Assembly (NCBI RefSeq): GCF_958298935.1
Contig: NC_084941.1
Location: 14,792,001-14,856,000, forward strand
Source: Phragmites australis
Taxonomy: Eukaryota > Streptophyta > Magnoliopsida > Poales > Poaceae
Length of the DNA stretch: 64,000 nucleotides
Reading direction: 5' to 3'
Shown here: piece by piece, positions 12,297 to 22,844 of the stretch
How the letters are laid out: each line of letters starts with the position of its first letter
How positions within the stretch are numbered: the first letter of the stretch is position 1
Made by a program: the position numbers and the translations under genes
Notes under the pieces: generated by a model
The model's input: only the letters and a program-made list of their open reading frames with translations
What the model was told of the DNA's origin: nothing
Databases searched by the model: none

Positions 12297-12690
12297 CATT
12301 GTCCCATCCTGTAGCATTACATGCGGCAGCACATGGTAGATGGGACGTTGTCAGGAGCCTAACCAGGCAAGTGAACGGCGTTGGCGCTGAAGAGCACTGT
12401 CCCGTCCCATAGCATTAAATGCTACGGGATAGAAATTTGGAGGTCGGCACGGCGGCACATGGCGGATAGGACGTTGTCAGTAGCCCGAACAAGCAAGTGG
12501 ACGGGGTCGATGCAAAAAGGCACTATCCCGTCCCGTAGCATTAACTGCTGCGGGGTAGAACTTTGTAGGCCCAAACTGTGGCGCACGGCGGATGGGATGT
12601 CAACAGCAACCCGACCAGGCAAGTGGATGGAGTCAGCACAAAAAGGACCTTGCCCCGTCGCGTGGCATTAAAACGCATTGCATCCAAACG
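12297..12690. repeat. Tandem repeat of about 100-126 bp inside the Tat LTR, four copies
   Basis: A block around GTCCCGTCCCATAGCATTAA recurs at about 12301, 12399, 12525 and 12651 (spacings 98, 126, 126), followed each time by a CGGCGGATGGGACGTTGTCA-like stretch. It lies upstream of the LTR TATA box, so it could act as repeated promoter elements. That role is inference. Confidence 0.8.
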
Positions 12691-12809
12691 CATGGTGCCC
12701 TCAGAGCAAGTGGACACGCCAGGTCCTCTGTAATGATGGTTTGGATTAGATATTAGGATGAGAAGAGGCCTTTCTGTTTGGACCCACATGTAAGTGCTCC
12801 TCCTCCTAC

Positions 12810-12817
12810 TATATAAA
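12810..12817 (+). promoter_or_regulatory. TATA box in LTR of Tat element 1
   Basis: TATATAAAGG lies within the LTR, followed by GC-rich sequence and a likely transcript start about 30 bases on. Confidence 0.65.
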
Positions 12818-13130
12818 GGGACGAGGGCCTCGTTCCTAGAGGAGGGGCAGGGAACTAGCAAAAAACATCAGCTATAATCAACTGAGATCCTTCATAACAC
12901 ACAGGACATAGGGCTATTATCCTTTGGGAGACCCAACCTTTATAACTCCTTATGTCCCCCAGTCTACCGGACACACACACACCAGTTTCCTGAAACACCG
13001 TCCACGCGCCTACTGCCCAGTATACCCCGGAATCATTGTCAGGGATTTACCCTCGACAACATCCCTCCTTCCAAGTTTCTTCTCAATGTGCTCGATCAAT
13101 ATTAAATTGAACTCCACCACCTGAACCCAA

Positions 13131-15455
13131 ACTCCGTTACCACGTTGAATGTTTTTGTTCATCTTTGTGAGGCTTCCCTACGCATCGAGCCAAGTTTGAA
13201 TGTTTTTCATTATTTTTATAAACTGAAGAGGATTATTGAGAATAAATGTGTCGGGGGGTGTGGTTTCCAGTTGAGGAGTGGAATGAAAAACTCCTATATC
13301 TTGGTTCCCCTAACCTCCTCTTGGTCAAAGGATTGGAAAAAGCTTTGGTTTTACGTTTCCAATCCTGACCTGAATGGTTTTTCTTTAGTGTACAGAGGTC
13401 TTTTTCCCGTCCAAAATCTTCCTTAGACACAAGAGCACTGAGAGTCCGACCACACCACCTAGATCCCCAATAGGATTGGCATGCTGAGGCAATTTGGCCT
13501 AACTGGGTGGCATGTGGCCAGAGACTTTATTAGTAAGAGACTGAGTCCCTTGAAGGCGCAAACGCGCCTGGCTTGAGAATACAGTGGGGATGAGGATGCT
13601 TCTAGGGATATAGCCAGATGTAAGGCTTAGTTAGCACTTTGCCCTTTTCTTTTTGCTATGATCTTCAAGCTTTGTCGAGTAACATTTCTTTTCTTTTTCA
13701 GCCCTGCCTACACAGGATGTCACTGCCTGGTTGAACAAGCTTTTCTCTTCTGGCACACCGGAGTGTGGCATTCTGCCTTAGTCCTTAGCAAATCCTTGAC
13801 CAGAGTAAGGATTATGTTAATGGAAAAGTAGGACCAGTTATTGTCTACTTGATTTGACTTATCTGTATGACTACAGGCTCTAGTCTTCTGCCAAGAACAT
13901 ATCCTTTTGAACAAGGTCTTTGATCTCGACGGTGCTTCTTCTGCCGATGCCGTCAACAAGGGGAAAGGATCAACCAATGAGGAGGCCGAGGGGTCTCTTC
14001 AATCGAAGAGATCGTCCCCATGTTCTCACCTGCTGCCTATTCCGAGCCCTCTCGAGCGCAAGCGAATGAGCCCTCAGGTATGCTGATCAAATTTCTTATT
14101 TCCTTTCAAATTATCAAGTGGATACTTGAATGCATTCGGTTTGGATGAGTGGCCTTTTGTTAGGGAATGATGAATGTACCCGCCCAATCATCTCCTCGAG
14201 CAACCGCCACTCTCGATGACCCGGCCGAAAAGGTAACTCTCTCGAGTTACCGATTTCTTTTGGTCATTCTACTAATGACAAATTTGCATAGGTGGCTTTT
14301 TTAGGGGATGTCTGGCGCGTCCTCGCAATCGCCAACTTGAGGGACCGTCATGCCTGATGACTCGACTAGAGAGGTAATTTTAGTCGAATTATCGCTCTTT
14401 AGTTGGTCATACTTTCATTCAATAATGAATTCTTATCATCTGATTCTTTGCAGGCTACTGATGCCTTGGCTTTGCTTGGTTCATGTGTAACTCCTCTACC
14501 GGATCTGCCTGCCAGACCAAGAACGAAGAAGGTGACCACAAAAAGGCTGAATTCAAGCATCATTTCGCACTTTCCGATTTCAAAGAGGTTTGTCCTGGAT
14601 CCTAATCTCGACTGGTCGACTAGTAGTCTTTTCTTTTCCTCTTCCCTTATTCTGTAGATTGCAGACTATTGACTGAGGCATAAACCAAGGCTGCTAGCGT
14701 CTCGACCAGTCATCCAGGGCTAACTTCCCTGGTTTGACTCAGCCTCAGCTCCAATTAGAGATCTTGCCTTGAGCACGCCCAAAGAAGACCCGTAGCTCAA
14801 GGGAAATGAAACTTTAATATCAATCCCATCCAACGACTCTAGGGCAGCGATAAAGAGTCTTCTCCAGGTTATAGGCGCTCAGGTAGCTACTGCTGAGGCC
14901 AACCACCACAAGACGCTCGAAGCCAAGAGGGAGAAAATTGAACATAAGTCTGTCCCTGATCACAAGTGAATGATTCGATTATTGAGTGACTAACAAAAAT
15001 TACTTTTCGGTTTACCTTTTTTAGGCTAGTCCTCCTGTAGCAACAAGGAAAAACTTCTTGCTGAGATAATGAAGAAGATTGATGATGACGTTAAGTATTG
15101 GGAGAGACTCAGGAATCAAGTGAACACTACGCGAGCTAAAAAGAAGGCGATGATGTCTGAAAGAGATGCTGCCATCACTCAGAACGATGCTGTTGTCCTG
15201 GCTCTTAAAGAGATGAAGGAGCAGACCCTCGACCTTATGTCCCAAGCAGCTTCTGCAAGCGCCGCCACGTTGCTAGGCATCGTCAAGAGTTATAACCCCG
15301 TGCTCAATACCTCATTGGTGATAGTCAGGTTTAATTGTACTAGCGAGGAGGCTGCAAAACTTGTAGAAAGCGTCCAGCCGGTAGTTCCAGCCTTTGTCGA
15401 GTCATTGAGGCTTAGTCTGCCTAGTGACGATAGTGAGGGGAGTCCCTCGGACTGA
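13131..15455 (+). pseudogene. Tat antisense ORF remnant ('putative gypsy type transposon' protein)
   Basis: It begins mid-protein at VHLCEASLRIEPSLNVFHYF, continues through GGCGFQLRSGM and WFYVSNPDLNGF, then about 13480-13620 reads SPLKAQTRLAWEYSGDEDA-like text across breaks. This N-terminal block matches my memory of grass proteins annotated as putative gypsy-type transposon domain. After small exon-like pieces, 15069-15455 encodes a lysine/glutamate-rich probable coiled coil (KKIDDDVKYWERLRNQVN) and a conserved-looking end (EEAAKLVESVQPVVPAFVES) before a stop. In Tat elements this ORF lies between pol and the 3' LTR and runs opposite to pol, so the parent element runs on the - strand. The N-terminus is cut off by the LTR ending at 13058. 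Function is unknown. Confidence 0.65.
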
Positions 15456-16121
15456 TGGTCCATCCTATTTTGGCACTTGTAAGACACATTTTATGATCTG
15501 AGAATGCACACAACAAGACAAAATCTTGCAAGTATATTATGCTTTTGTCAGCTATTTCCGTGTCGATGAAATAGGATTCGCACAAGTAGATGCAATAACT
15601 GATATGTTGTCATCGTTCTCAAGACCATATAATTACGCATCTGTCAACACCTAAAATCTTAACTAGATCAACCATTAGATGCGCGGCCCTCGAGTACTCT
15701 AGAATTGTAATAGTGAGGAAAAGACTAATACAAATCTAGGAAAAGAAAGAGCATATTGAATTTTTTGCGAACTTTTGTCAATTTGCGCATTTGATCAGCA
15801 TACAAACATGAATTCGATAGAGAGCACACGCAAGGCAATCTAGGACTTCAGAACCCTTTTGGCCATTAGGCATGAGATGTTTGACGATCTCTGTGCCGTT
15901 ATGCCTCCTGAGGCATAGTTGTCCATCATCGATCAAACACATGCCTCCGTTGGTTCTATTTAACATGATTGAAGCAGAGTCAGATAAAATTTTGCAAAAA
16001 ATGTATAAAAGAAATATGGTATTACGATATAGCCCCTGACTCTATGGTCGAGGAAGAAATTACTCGATCGGAGAGTAGAAAAGGACACACATGTTACTCA
16101 TAGGAGAGCAGTGTTATAGCT
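15456..16121. other. Unassigned TE-derived sequence
   Basis: This follows the antisense-ORF stop and is moderately AT-rich. I saw no domain in any frame, and the short - strand ORF at 15778-15966 has no recognisable motif. It is probably spacer of a - strand Tat element. Confidence 0.4.
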
Positions 16122-16366
16122 CTCAACTATGTACTCGATAACGGAGTCGGACGAAGAATAGAACTTGTTCTTGACTATGCACTCGATAACATAATTGATC
16201 AAAGAGTAAAGCTCGCTCTTAACCATGTACTCGATAACGGAGTCGGTCGAAGAGTAAAGCTCATTCTCGACCATGTACTCGATGACTTAGTCGGACGAAG
16301 AGTAAAGCTCATCTCTACTATGTACTCGATGACTGAGTCGGTCGAAGAGTAAAGCTCGTTTCGACT
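16122..16366. repeat. 48-bp tandem repeat, five copies
   Basis: The core TACTCGATAACGGAGTCGG followed by a CGAAGAGTAAAGCTC-like half recurs at 16132, 16180, 16228, 16276 and 16323, that is steps of 48, 48, 48 and 47. Copies differ at several positions. 48 is divisible by three and the array is partly open on the - strand, but no protein looks real. Such arrays are common in the spacer next to Tat 3' LTRs. Confidence 0.9.
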
Positions 16367-16747
16367 GAATACTTGAGAATGCAAGCCCCCGAGCGTTATG
16401 GTTTTAACTTCAATGTGGTTATCGAGTAAACTCAAATTGTCGGGTAGGTGGGCATTAAAAAGACCCCACTCCCATTTGTACTCATTTTCATCACAATATA
16501 GATCTGACCCGTCATAATGGCTGCCCATCCTTCTTTGTAGAGATGAGACAAGTCATAACGCCATCATGACTTCCACCAAACGTGCTACACGCCCAAGGCG
16601 ATGCCATCGTTTTGGATCTTGATGGCTACGTTTACACAGTACGATCCATTTGCCCCGCTGTAAATAGAGGGGACTCAGAGCCATTTATCCATTGTCTCCT
16701 TTGTTTCCTTTGCCATTGCCTCCTAGGACTTGTAGAGCTTGAAGCCA

Positions 16748-16964
16748 TGGCCTCCACTCCATCTCTGCCTCTTGAGACAATCCAAGAAGTCCTCTCCCCT
16801 AGGCCTCTCGCTATGGTACTTCCTGAGGTCATCATCATCACATCCTCCGATGACGAGGACTCGAGTAGTGAGCCTAAGAAGGATAGGGAAGAAGCATCAA
16901 CCGTAGATCGTCGTTGTCGTCTCACTCAGCGCATTCGCCATTGCATCAAGACCTATGCTTCAGC
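16748..16964 (+). pseudogene. N-terminal exon of a Tat antisense ORF, split by Tat element 2
   Basis: It starts with ATG and reads MASTPSLPLETIQEVLSPRP, then VIIITSSDDEDSSSEPKK, an acidic serine-rich N-terminus. A TATA-like TGTAAATAG lies upstream near 16662. The frame runs to the insertion of element 2 at 16970. If the insert and one GCAGC copy are removed, the same frame stays open into 24098 and ends at a TGA near 24213. So the host of element 2 was an antisense ORF exon. The role of such proteins is unknown. Confidence 0.6.
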
Positions 16965-16969
16965 GCAGC
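16965..16969. repeat. Target-site duplication of Tat element 2, left (GCAGC)
   Basis: It lies directly before the LTR start TATCGGTGATATGG and matches 24093-24097. The same five bases also precede the right LTR at 22840-22844 as part of a duplicated flank. Confidence 0.85.
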
Positions 16970-18208
16970 TATCGGTGATATGGAAACCGGGGATTCTCGA
17001 GTCCCGAGGCCAAGACAACACAGTGCCACATGGTGCCATCCCTCGGGGACCGTCTCCCCGAGGGTCCGAGAAAAGCCAGATCCGGGAGGGGATGCTCGGG
17101 GCCAAGAATAGTTGATCCCCGAGTACCCAGAGTTCTCCGAGGACCCGAGAAGAACCAAGTCCGAGAGGAGGTGCTCGGGGCCAAGAACAGTTGGTCCCCG
17201 AGTACCCAGAGTTCCCCGAGGATCCAAGAAGAGACAGATCCCGGAGGGTGTGCTCGGGGCCAAGAATAGTTGGTCCTCAAGTACCTAGAGTTCCCCAAGG
17301 ACTTGAGAAGCCCCTTGCCGGTGGACGCCGCAAGGGCTCCACGATGAGGTGTCAATCGGTGGGAAGCCCAATGCTGCATTTAAGGGGGAGCATGGCCGGT
17401 CACATCCAACCACTCCCCCCCACGCCTGTCGTACTGAGTACATCAGTCTCTGCCACCACCTGGCAGGAAAGCGTGGGGACAATTAATGCGACGGGTACCA
17501 TCGCACGTCGCCCTGTGGGGCCCATAAAGGAACACGGCTTGAGGATATCGTCGATGGGCTCGAGGCGTATCGCCTGTCGCTCTGCTACGTCAGACCGTGT
17601 CAGATCTACTCTGACCGGACAGGCATATGGGGATATTCAGCGGTTGGCCGGTGGGCCCCCTTGCACCTGCTAAAGTTGGGGCGTAATGACCAACGGGACT
17701 GACCGAAGGGCGTATTTTTAACCCCTGTAACATCAAACTGTAGACCCATAATGGTTGCTTTCCATTTATGGCTTACGAAAACTTGTGCCCCCGATCTAGG
17801 CATGCCGAGCCTCCCCCCCGATAGGATAAAAGGGGGGAGCACTTCGTAGAAAGACAGGTTGAAGCGAGGCTCGGTTGAACAAGTTCAGAGAGATTGGCAC
17901 TTGAAGACCAAAGCTCAAGACTTGATAGATAGACCAAAAAATCTTGTAACACAGAGATCCAGAGAAAGGTATTCTAAGAGCATTAATAATACATCAGACA
18001 CACAAGAGTAGGATATTACGCTCCGTGCGGCCCAAACCTGTCTAAATCCCTTGTGCATATACTCCTACTAGCTGATGATCATTTGTCCCGCCTAGATCCC
18101 ATACATTCGCATTGATTCCACGTATGAGGTAGATCCAGAATCAGCCCCCCGGCCGAGTCTCAAAGGGTGTCCCTCAGGATCCCCACTTGCGGTGTTCCTC
18201 CACCGACA
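16970..18208 (+). repeat. Left LTR of Tat element 2 (1239 bp)
   Basis: It starts TATCGGTGATATGG (the right copy keeps TGTCGG) and ends CCACCGACA, two bases before the primer-binding site. It contains three 79-bp tandem units, with the start of the unit at 17093, 17172 and 17251. A GGATAAAAGGGG tract near 17823 is the best TATA-like candidate. Confidence 0.85.
17093..17329. repeat. 79-bp tandem repeat in the left LTR, three copies
   Basis: The unit is built on TGCTCGGGGCCAAGAA, then GTTGGTCCCCGAGTACC and AGAGTTCCCCGAGGA. The copy in the right LTR lies at 22968, 23047 and 23126 with the same 79-base step. The array was thus present in the parent LTR. Confidence 0.88.
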
Positions 18209-18210
18209 GC

Positions 18211-18229
18211 TGGCGCGCCAGGTAGGGGG
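18211..18229 (+). promoter_or_regulatory. Primer-binding site of Tat element 2
   Basis: TGGCGCGCCAGGTAGGGGG is the form commonly seen after Tat LTRs in grasses. It starts two bases after the LTR end. I cannot name the tRNA with certainty. Confidence 0.75.
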
Positions 18230-18318
18230 ATTTCATCCTTGAATCCACCTCATTTTTTGCAGGAAAAATAGAGGGCGGACATCGTCTTCAGCGCACTGGC
18301 TCGAACTCGAGCGAAGAA

Positions 18319-19900
18319 ATGGAAAACGTGGCCCAGGAGGCCCCTGCTCCTGCTGAGCCTCAGCAGCGTCAGCAGTCGGCCGGTACGGTGCCTCCCTACA
18401 TCAGGGACAACGGCGCTGGGCCCAGCAGGGCCGCCGCCGCCGCAGGCGGGCCACCAAACCCATAGCAAGCGGTAATCCTCCCTGCCGCAAGGTCGGCATC
18501 TGGATAGCGCCGGGTGCTGTTACGGCGTAAACTCACCTTCGGTGACGCCAGCCCTGGGAGCGCCTTGCTTGCGGCGCAAGCACTCCTTAGGCACCCGCCT
18601 GTCCCGGCAGCGAGGGAAACACCGGAGGGCCGTTGGCTGCGGGAGGTGGTTGGCTTGGTCGTGCCACCTCCCACCACGGTGCAACAAGAGCCGGACCATC
18701 TTCGGGTGGCGGTAGAACCGGCCGGGGGGGGCTCCAGATGGAGTGCCGCCTCTCAGGTCACGACGGGAGTTCGGGACCTCCTCTTGCACCTCAATGAGCA
18801 GAGGGCCGTCGAAGATGCGCGTATCACCCTCGAGCGCCACCGGGAGTCCCGGCGCGAGGCTGAGGTAGAGGACCAGGCTTCCTCTATGACGATCCGTGAC
18901 TGCCGGGGTTCCCCGGCGTTCACCCCCAAGGGCACGGCCGGTGCCGTGGGATACAGCATGGGCTGCCGTGCGTTCACCAGCGAGCTCCGCCGGGTCAACT
19001 GGCCCATGAAGTTCCGACCAGAACTACCGGAGAAGTACGACGGGTCCATTGACCCCATCGAGTTCCTCCAAATCTACACCACTGCTGTTCAAGCCGTGGG
19101 CGGGATGAAAAGGTGATGGCCAACTACTTCCACGTGGCCTTCTTGGCTTATGAACTTACCCCCAGGATCTATTTGCTCCTAGGATGATCTGTGCCACTAG
19201 TTTGTGGCTAATTTTCAGGGCACTTTCACGCGTCCTGGCCTGGAGTGAGACCTCCATGCTGTTAAGCAGCGGGAGGGGGAGACGCTGAGGTGATTCATAC
19301 AGCATTTCAGCTAGGTCCGCAACACCATCCCGCGGATCACCCCCCACGCCATCATTGTCGCCTTCCAGCAGGGCGTCCGCGACGAGTGGATGCTCAAAAA
19401 GCTAGGCACGGACAAGTGCGCCAAGGCGGCAGAAGCTCGGGCGTGGCACGTCCCGCGCCCCGAGCAACCCACAGCCGACAAAGCAGGTCCTTCCCGCTCC
19501 GATTAGTGGGAAAAGAAAAAGAGGAAGAAGCACGACGTTGCCCCCGTCCTGCCGGCAGAAGGCGCTGCCCACAGACTGGCACACCGGGCGGCTGTCGACA
19601 AAAATCCCCCTCCCGAGAGGCCTGAGGCGGGGAAATGGTGTGAAATCCACCAAACCGACTAGCACGACCTCACTGAGTATCGGTTGGTCAAGGGTCTCGT
19701 GGAGCGGAGCCAGAAGGAGTGCGAGGAGCGCCGCAAGGGTGGCGACGACAAAGGCGCCCCCGAAAATGAAGAGCTCGGGTTTCAAGAGCCCGAGCACACC
19801 ATCGCCTTCATCGACGGAGGTGCGTACACGCCCTCCTCTCACCGCTGCATCAAAACAATGCGGCGTGAGGTGTGCTCGGTAACCCCGGGCACTACGGCCG
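18319..19900 (+). pseudogene. Tat gag remnant
   Basis: An ATG at 18319 opens MENVAQEAPAPAEPQQ. Frames then change. The conserved gag core lies at about 18970-19115 (NWPMKFRPELPEKYDGSIDP, then EFLQIYTTAVQAVGG) and continues out of frame at 19113-19420 (ANYFHVAFLAYELTPRI, then AFQQGVRDEWMLKKLGTDK). A basic KKRKK stretch near 19508 and WCEIHQT near 19640 mark the gag C-terminus. Gag would form the particle. Several stops and shifts leave it non-functional. Confidence 0.75.
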
Positions 19901-20503
19901 CAAGGCCTCTCAAGTGGTCGGAGACCCCGATCACCTTCAGTCAGGCGGACCATCCCACGAGTACTGCAGGGGTGGGGCGACTGCCTCTGGTAGTGTCCCC
20001 CACCATCTGCAATGTGAAGCCGAGTGCTGACTGATGGCGGTGCAGGCCTGAACCTCCTGTCCCATGAGGCATTCAAGAAGCTGCAGGTCCCTCCAAAGCG
20101 CCTAAAGTCGTCCCTCCCCTTTTATGGGGTGACGCCGGGACACACACTACCCCTCGGGCAAGTCGAGCTGCCCGTCACCTTCGGGAGTTGGGACAACTTC
20201 CGGATGGAGAACGTCGTTTTCGACGTCACAGAGGTCCCTCTCCCCTACAACAGGATCCTCGGGCGCCCGGCGCTCGCCAAGTTCATGGTGGCGACGCACT
20301 ACGCCTACCTCACGGTCAAGATGCCAGGCCTTGTCAGCCTCATCTCCGTGCCAGCCGAAATCGGCAGCGCCATTTTCTACGCCGAGCAGCTATACTTGGC
20401 CTTGGTCTCCGCTCAAGCCGAGGTCGAAGGACACTCAGGGGGCCCGGGACCCTCTTCATCCAAACCCCAACTAGCCGCCGACGCCTCCATCCCCACGAAG
20501 TAG
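19901..20503 (+). pseudogene. Tat protease region
   Basis: About 19930-20025 reads ITFSQADHPTSTAGVGRLPL then VVSPTICNV. After a frame change at about 20025 the protease continues VLTDGGAGLNLLS, with the DGG active-site motif of Tat proteases, then ILGRPALAKFMVATHYAYL near 20255. The frame stops at 20501. The aspartic protease would cut the polyprotein. Confidence 0.75.
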
Positions 20504-20559
20504 GTTGCAGTGGGTGAAGACCCGTCTCAGGTCACCCGAATCGGTGGTGACCTGGGCGA

Positions 20560-22815
20560 CAACTAGGAAAGCGCGCTCGTCACCTTCCTCCAGGCTAATG
20601 CTGACGTGTTTGCATGGCAGCAGTCAGATATGCCTAGGATCCTTAGGGAGGTGATTGAGCACCACCTTGTTGTGCGCCCAGACGCATGGCCGGCGAGGCA
20701 GAAGATTCGTCGGCAGGCGCTTGAGCGCCAGGAGTTCATCCGGGAGCAAGTCAACAAGCTCCTTGACGCCGGCTTCATCCGAGAAGTCCTCCACCCAAAG
20801 TGGCTAGCAAACCCCATCGTCGTCCTGATGGCCAACGGAAAGCTCAGGATGTGCGTCGACTACACTGACCTTAACCCCGCATAGACCAGATAGTCGATTC
20901 CACTGCGGGGTGTGATCTTTTGAGTTTTCTTAATGCAAATTCGGGTTATCACCAAATTTGCATGGCCAGGCAGGATGAAGAAAAAACATCTTTTATTTCC
21001 CCAGTGGGGACTTATTGCTATGTGTCTATGCCTTTTGGTTTGCACAATACTGGATCTTCATTTCAGCTGGCCGTGCGCATTACCCTTAACACGCAGGTTG
21101 GTCACAACATCAAAGCTTATGTCGATGATATCGTGGTCAAGTCCCGAGAACGGACCACCTTGTTGGAAGACTTGGCTGAGACCTTCAATAGTCTCTGCAC
21201 CATACGCCTAAAGCTCAACCCCGAGAAGTGTGTATTCGGGGTACGCGCGGGCAAGCTTCTCGGCTTCTTGGTTTCCAATCGCGGAATCGAGGCCAATCCC
21301 CAGAAGATCTGGGCCATCGAGCAGATGCGTCCCCCGGCTCGGCTCAAAGAGGTACAATGCCTCGCCGGGTGCATGGCGGCCTTGGGGCGTTTCATCTCCA
21401 AGCTCGGGGAGCAGGGGCTCCCGCTCTTCAAATTGCTGAAGAAGACCGGTCATTTCGACTGGACACTGGAGGCCGAGCAGCCCTTCCAAGGCTTGAAGAA
21501 ATATCTCACCTCACCACCCATATTGGTGGCCCCCGCCGAGGGCGAACCTTTATTGGTCTACATCTCGGCCACTCCTCAGGTCATGAGCATGGTACTGGTG
21601 GTGGAGCGTGATGAGTGCTCGGGTCAGGGTGTTGGGTCCAAGCTCCCGGCCGCCCCTGAGTAGTCTCCAGGACTCGGGACCGGCCCCGACCACGGGGTCG
21701 AGCCTGGGACCTCGGCAGGCCCCGACCATTGCGTCGAGCTCAGGGGCTGTGACAAGTCCTCCGGCGAGGCTGCAGTTGGGGCCCGCCAGATACAGCGACC
21801 GGTGTACTTCATCAGTGAAGTTCTCCGAGACGGCAAGACAAGATACCCCCAAGCACAGAAGATGCGCTATGCAGTGCTGATCGCCTCCAGGAAGCTACGC
21901 CACTACTTCCTAGCGCACAAGGTCTCGGTGGTAACCACATACCCATTGGGACCGATCCTGCAGAACTGAGAAGGTACTGGGCGTATCATCAAGTGGGCGG
22001 TCAAGCTTGCGGAATTCGATCTGCACTTCGTCCGCCGCCACGCGATCAAAAGCCAGGCTATGTCCGACTTCGTGGCGGAGTGGACGCCGGTCCCTGAGAT
22101 AGACAATGAAGAGTTGTTCGCGTACCCCAGGCAAGTAGACCCAGGTATTGGGTCATGCACTTTGACGGCTCCATCACGCTGAAAGGCGCGGGGGCTGGAG
22201 TGGTGCTCACCTCCCTGACAGGTGAAGAACTCCAGTATGTCTTGCAGTTGCATTTCCGAGCAACAAAAAATATGGCAGAATACGAGGGCCTCATCGCTGG
22301 ACTCTGAGCAGCGGTGAGTCTCGGGATTCAGCGGCTGCTTGTCAAGGGTGACTCCCAACTGGTGGTCAACCAAGTATTAAAGGAATACCAGTGCGCGGAC
22401 CCGTAGATGGCGGCGTACGTGGCGGAAGTCAGGAGGCTGGAGCGGCACTTCGATGGCCTGGAGCTGCAGCATATACCTTGCCACGACAAAGCTCTGGCCG
22501 ATGACCTCTCCCGCCTGGCCTCCGCCCAGGCGCTCGTCCCGGTCGGAACCTTTGAAGAAAGGCTCACACGGCCATCCGTCCTGCCTGCCGACCAGGATGA
22601 AGGGGAACCCTCGAGCTCAGTCGGGAGGACCCAGGCCGCACCCTCAGTGGGAGGTCCCGTCAGGGTGCCGCCACCTGGCAAGTGCGCTGCGCTTACCGGT
22701 AGTCCTCAAGAATCCTCGTGGATCGACGAGATCCGAGGGTACTTGAAAGAAAACATCCTTCCCAGGGACGATGCCTCTGCAGAGAGGATTGCACGGCAGT
22801 CCAAACGCTATGCCA
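20560..22815 (+). pseudogene. Tat RT, RNase H and archaeal-type RNase H; integrase missing
   Basis: RT motifs: ANADVFAWQQSDMP (20600), LRMCVDYTDLNP (20845), a stop at 20882-20884, SGYHQICMARQDEEKTSFIS (20947), YVDDIVVKSRE (21119), then the thumb. Connection and RNase H: ATLEAEQPFQGLKKYL-like text (21470), [13 protein letters not shown] (21798) and [15 protein letters not shown] (21863), with stops near 21660 and 21967. The second RNase H starts near 22150 (MHFDGSITLKGAGAGVVLTS) and runs to DKALADDLSRLASAQ (22487). The linker ends SAERIARQSKRYAI at 22815. Where the integrase zinc finger should begin, the sequence switches to host flank and LTR. The element could not have integrated itself in this form. 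Confidence 0.85.
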
Positions 22816-22844
22816 TTGCATCAAGACCTATGCTTCAGCGCAGC
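22812..22844. repeat. 33-bp copy of the left host flank directly before the right LTR
   Basis: Bases 22812-22844 are identical to 16937-16969, the 33 bases of host sequence left of the first LTR, including the GCAGC duplication. A polypurine tract is expected here and is absent. Confidence 0.93.

Larger units (their letters stand above)
1..13058 (+). mobile_element. Tat-lineage Ty3/gypsy element 1, 3' portion, interrupted by a CRM insertion
   Basis: This is the right-hand part of a decayed + strand Tat element. It runs pol remnant (1-2520), spacer with an antisense-ORF trace (2521-3362), a CRM insertion (3363-11487), rest of the spacer (11488-12008) and 3' LTR (12009-13058). The 5' LTR, gag and protease lie left of the window. 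Tat identity comes from a second RNase H between the RT-associated RNase H and the integrase, and from the GGAGGCTAC polypurine context just before the LTR. Many stops and frameshifts make it a dead copy. Confidence 0.8.
12009..13058 (+). repeat. 3' LTR of Tat element 1
   Basis: The start TATCGGTGTATTAAG is a one-base-changed form of the usual Tat start TGTCGGTG. It follows a GGAGGCTAC tract and ends CCTCGACA. It holds a TATA box at 12810 and, near its end, the block with GGCTATTATC and ACCC that recurs near the ends of the Tat LTRs at 18000 and 32050. The 5' LTR is outside the window, so length is approximate. Confidence 0.75.

Noticed and set aside
12381..12671. 96-codon ORF in the LTR of Tat element 1
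   Set aside because: It lies within the 98-126 bp tandem repeats and shows repeat-derived text only.
15778..15966. - strand ORF as an integrase fragment
   Set aside because: No HHCC or DDE motif and no convincing match to any retroelement domain I know.
16906..17380. Overlapping long ORFs on both strands in the element 2 LTR (also 22821-23254)
   Set aside because: They arise from the GC-rich 79-bp tandem repeat, open in several frames, with no domain.
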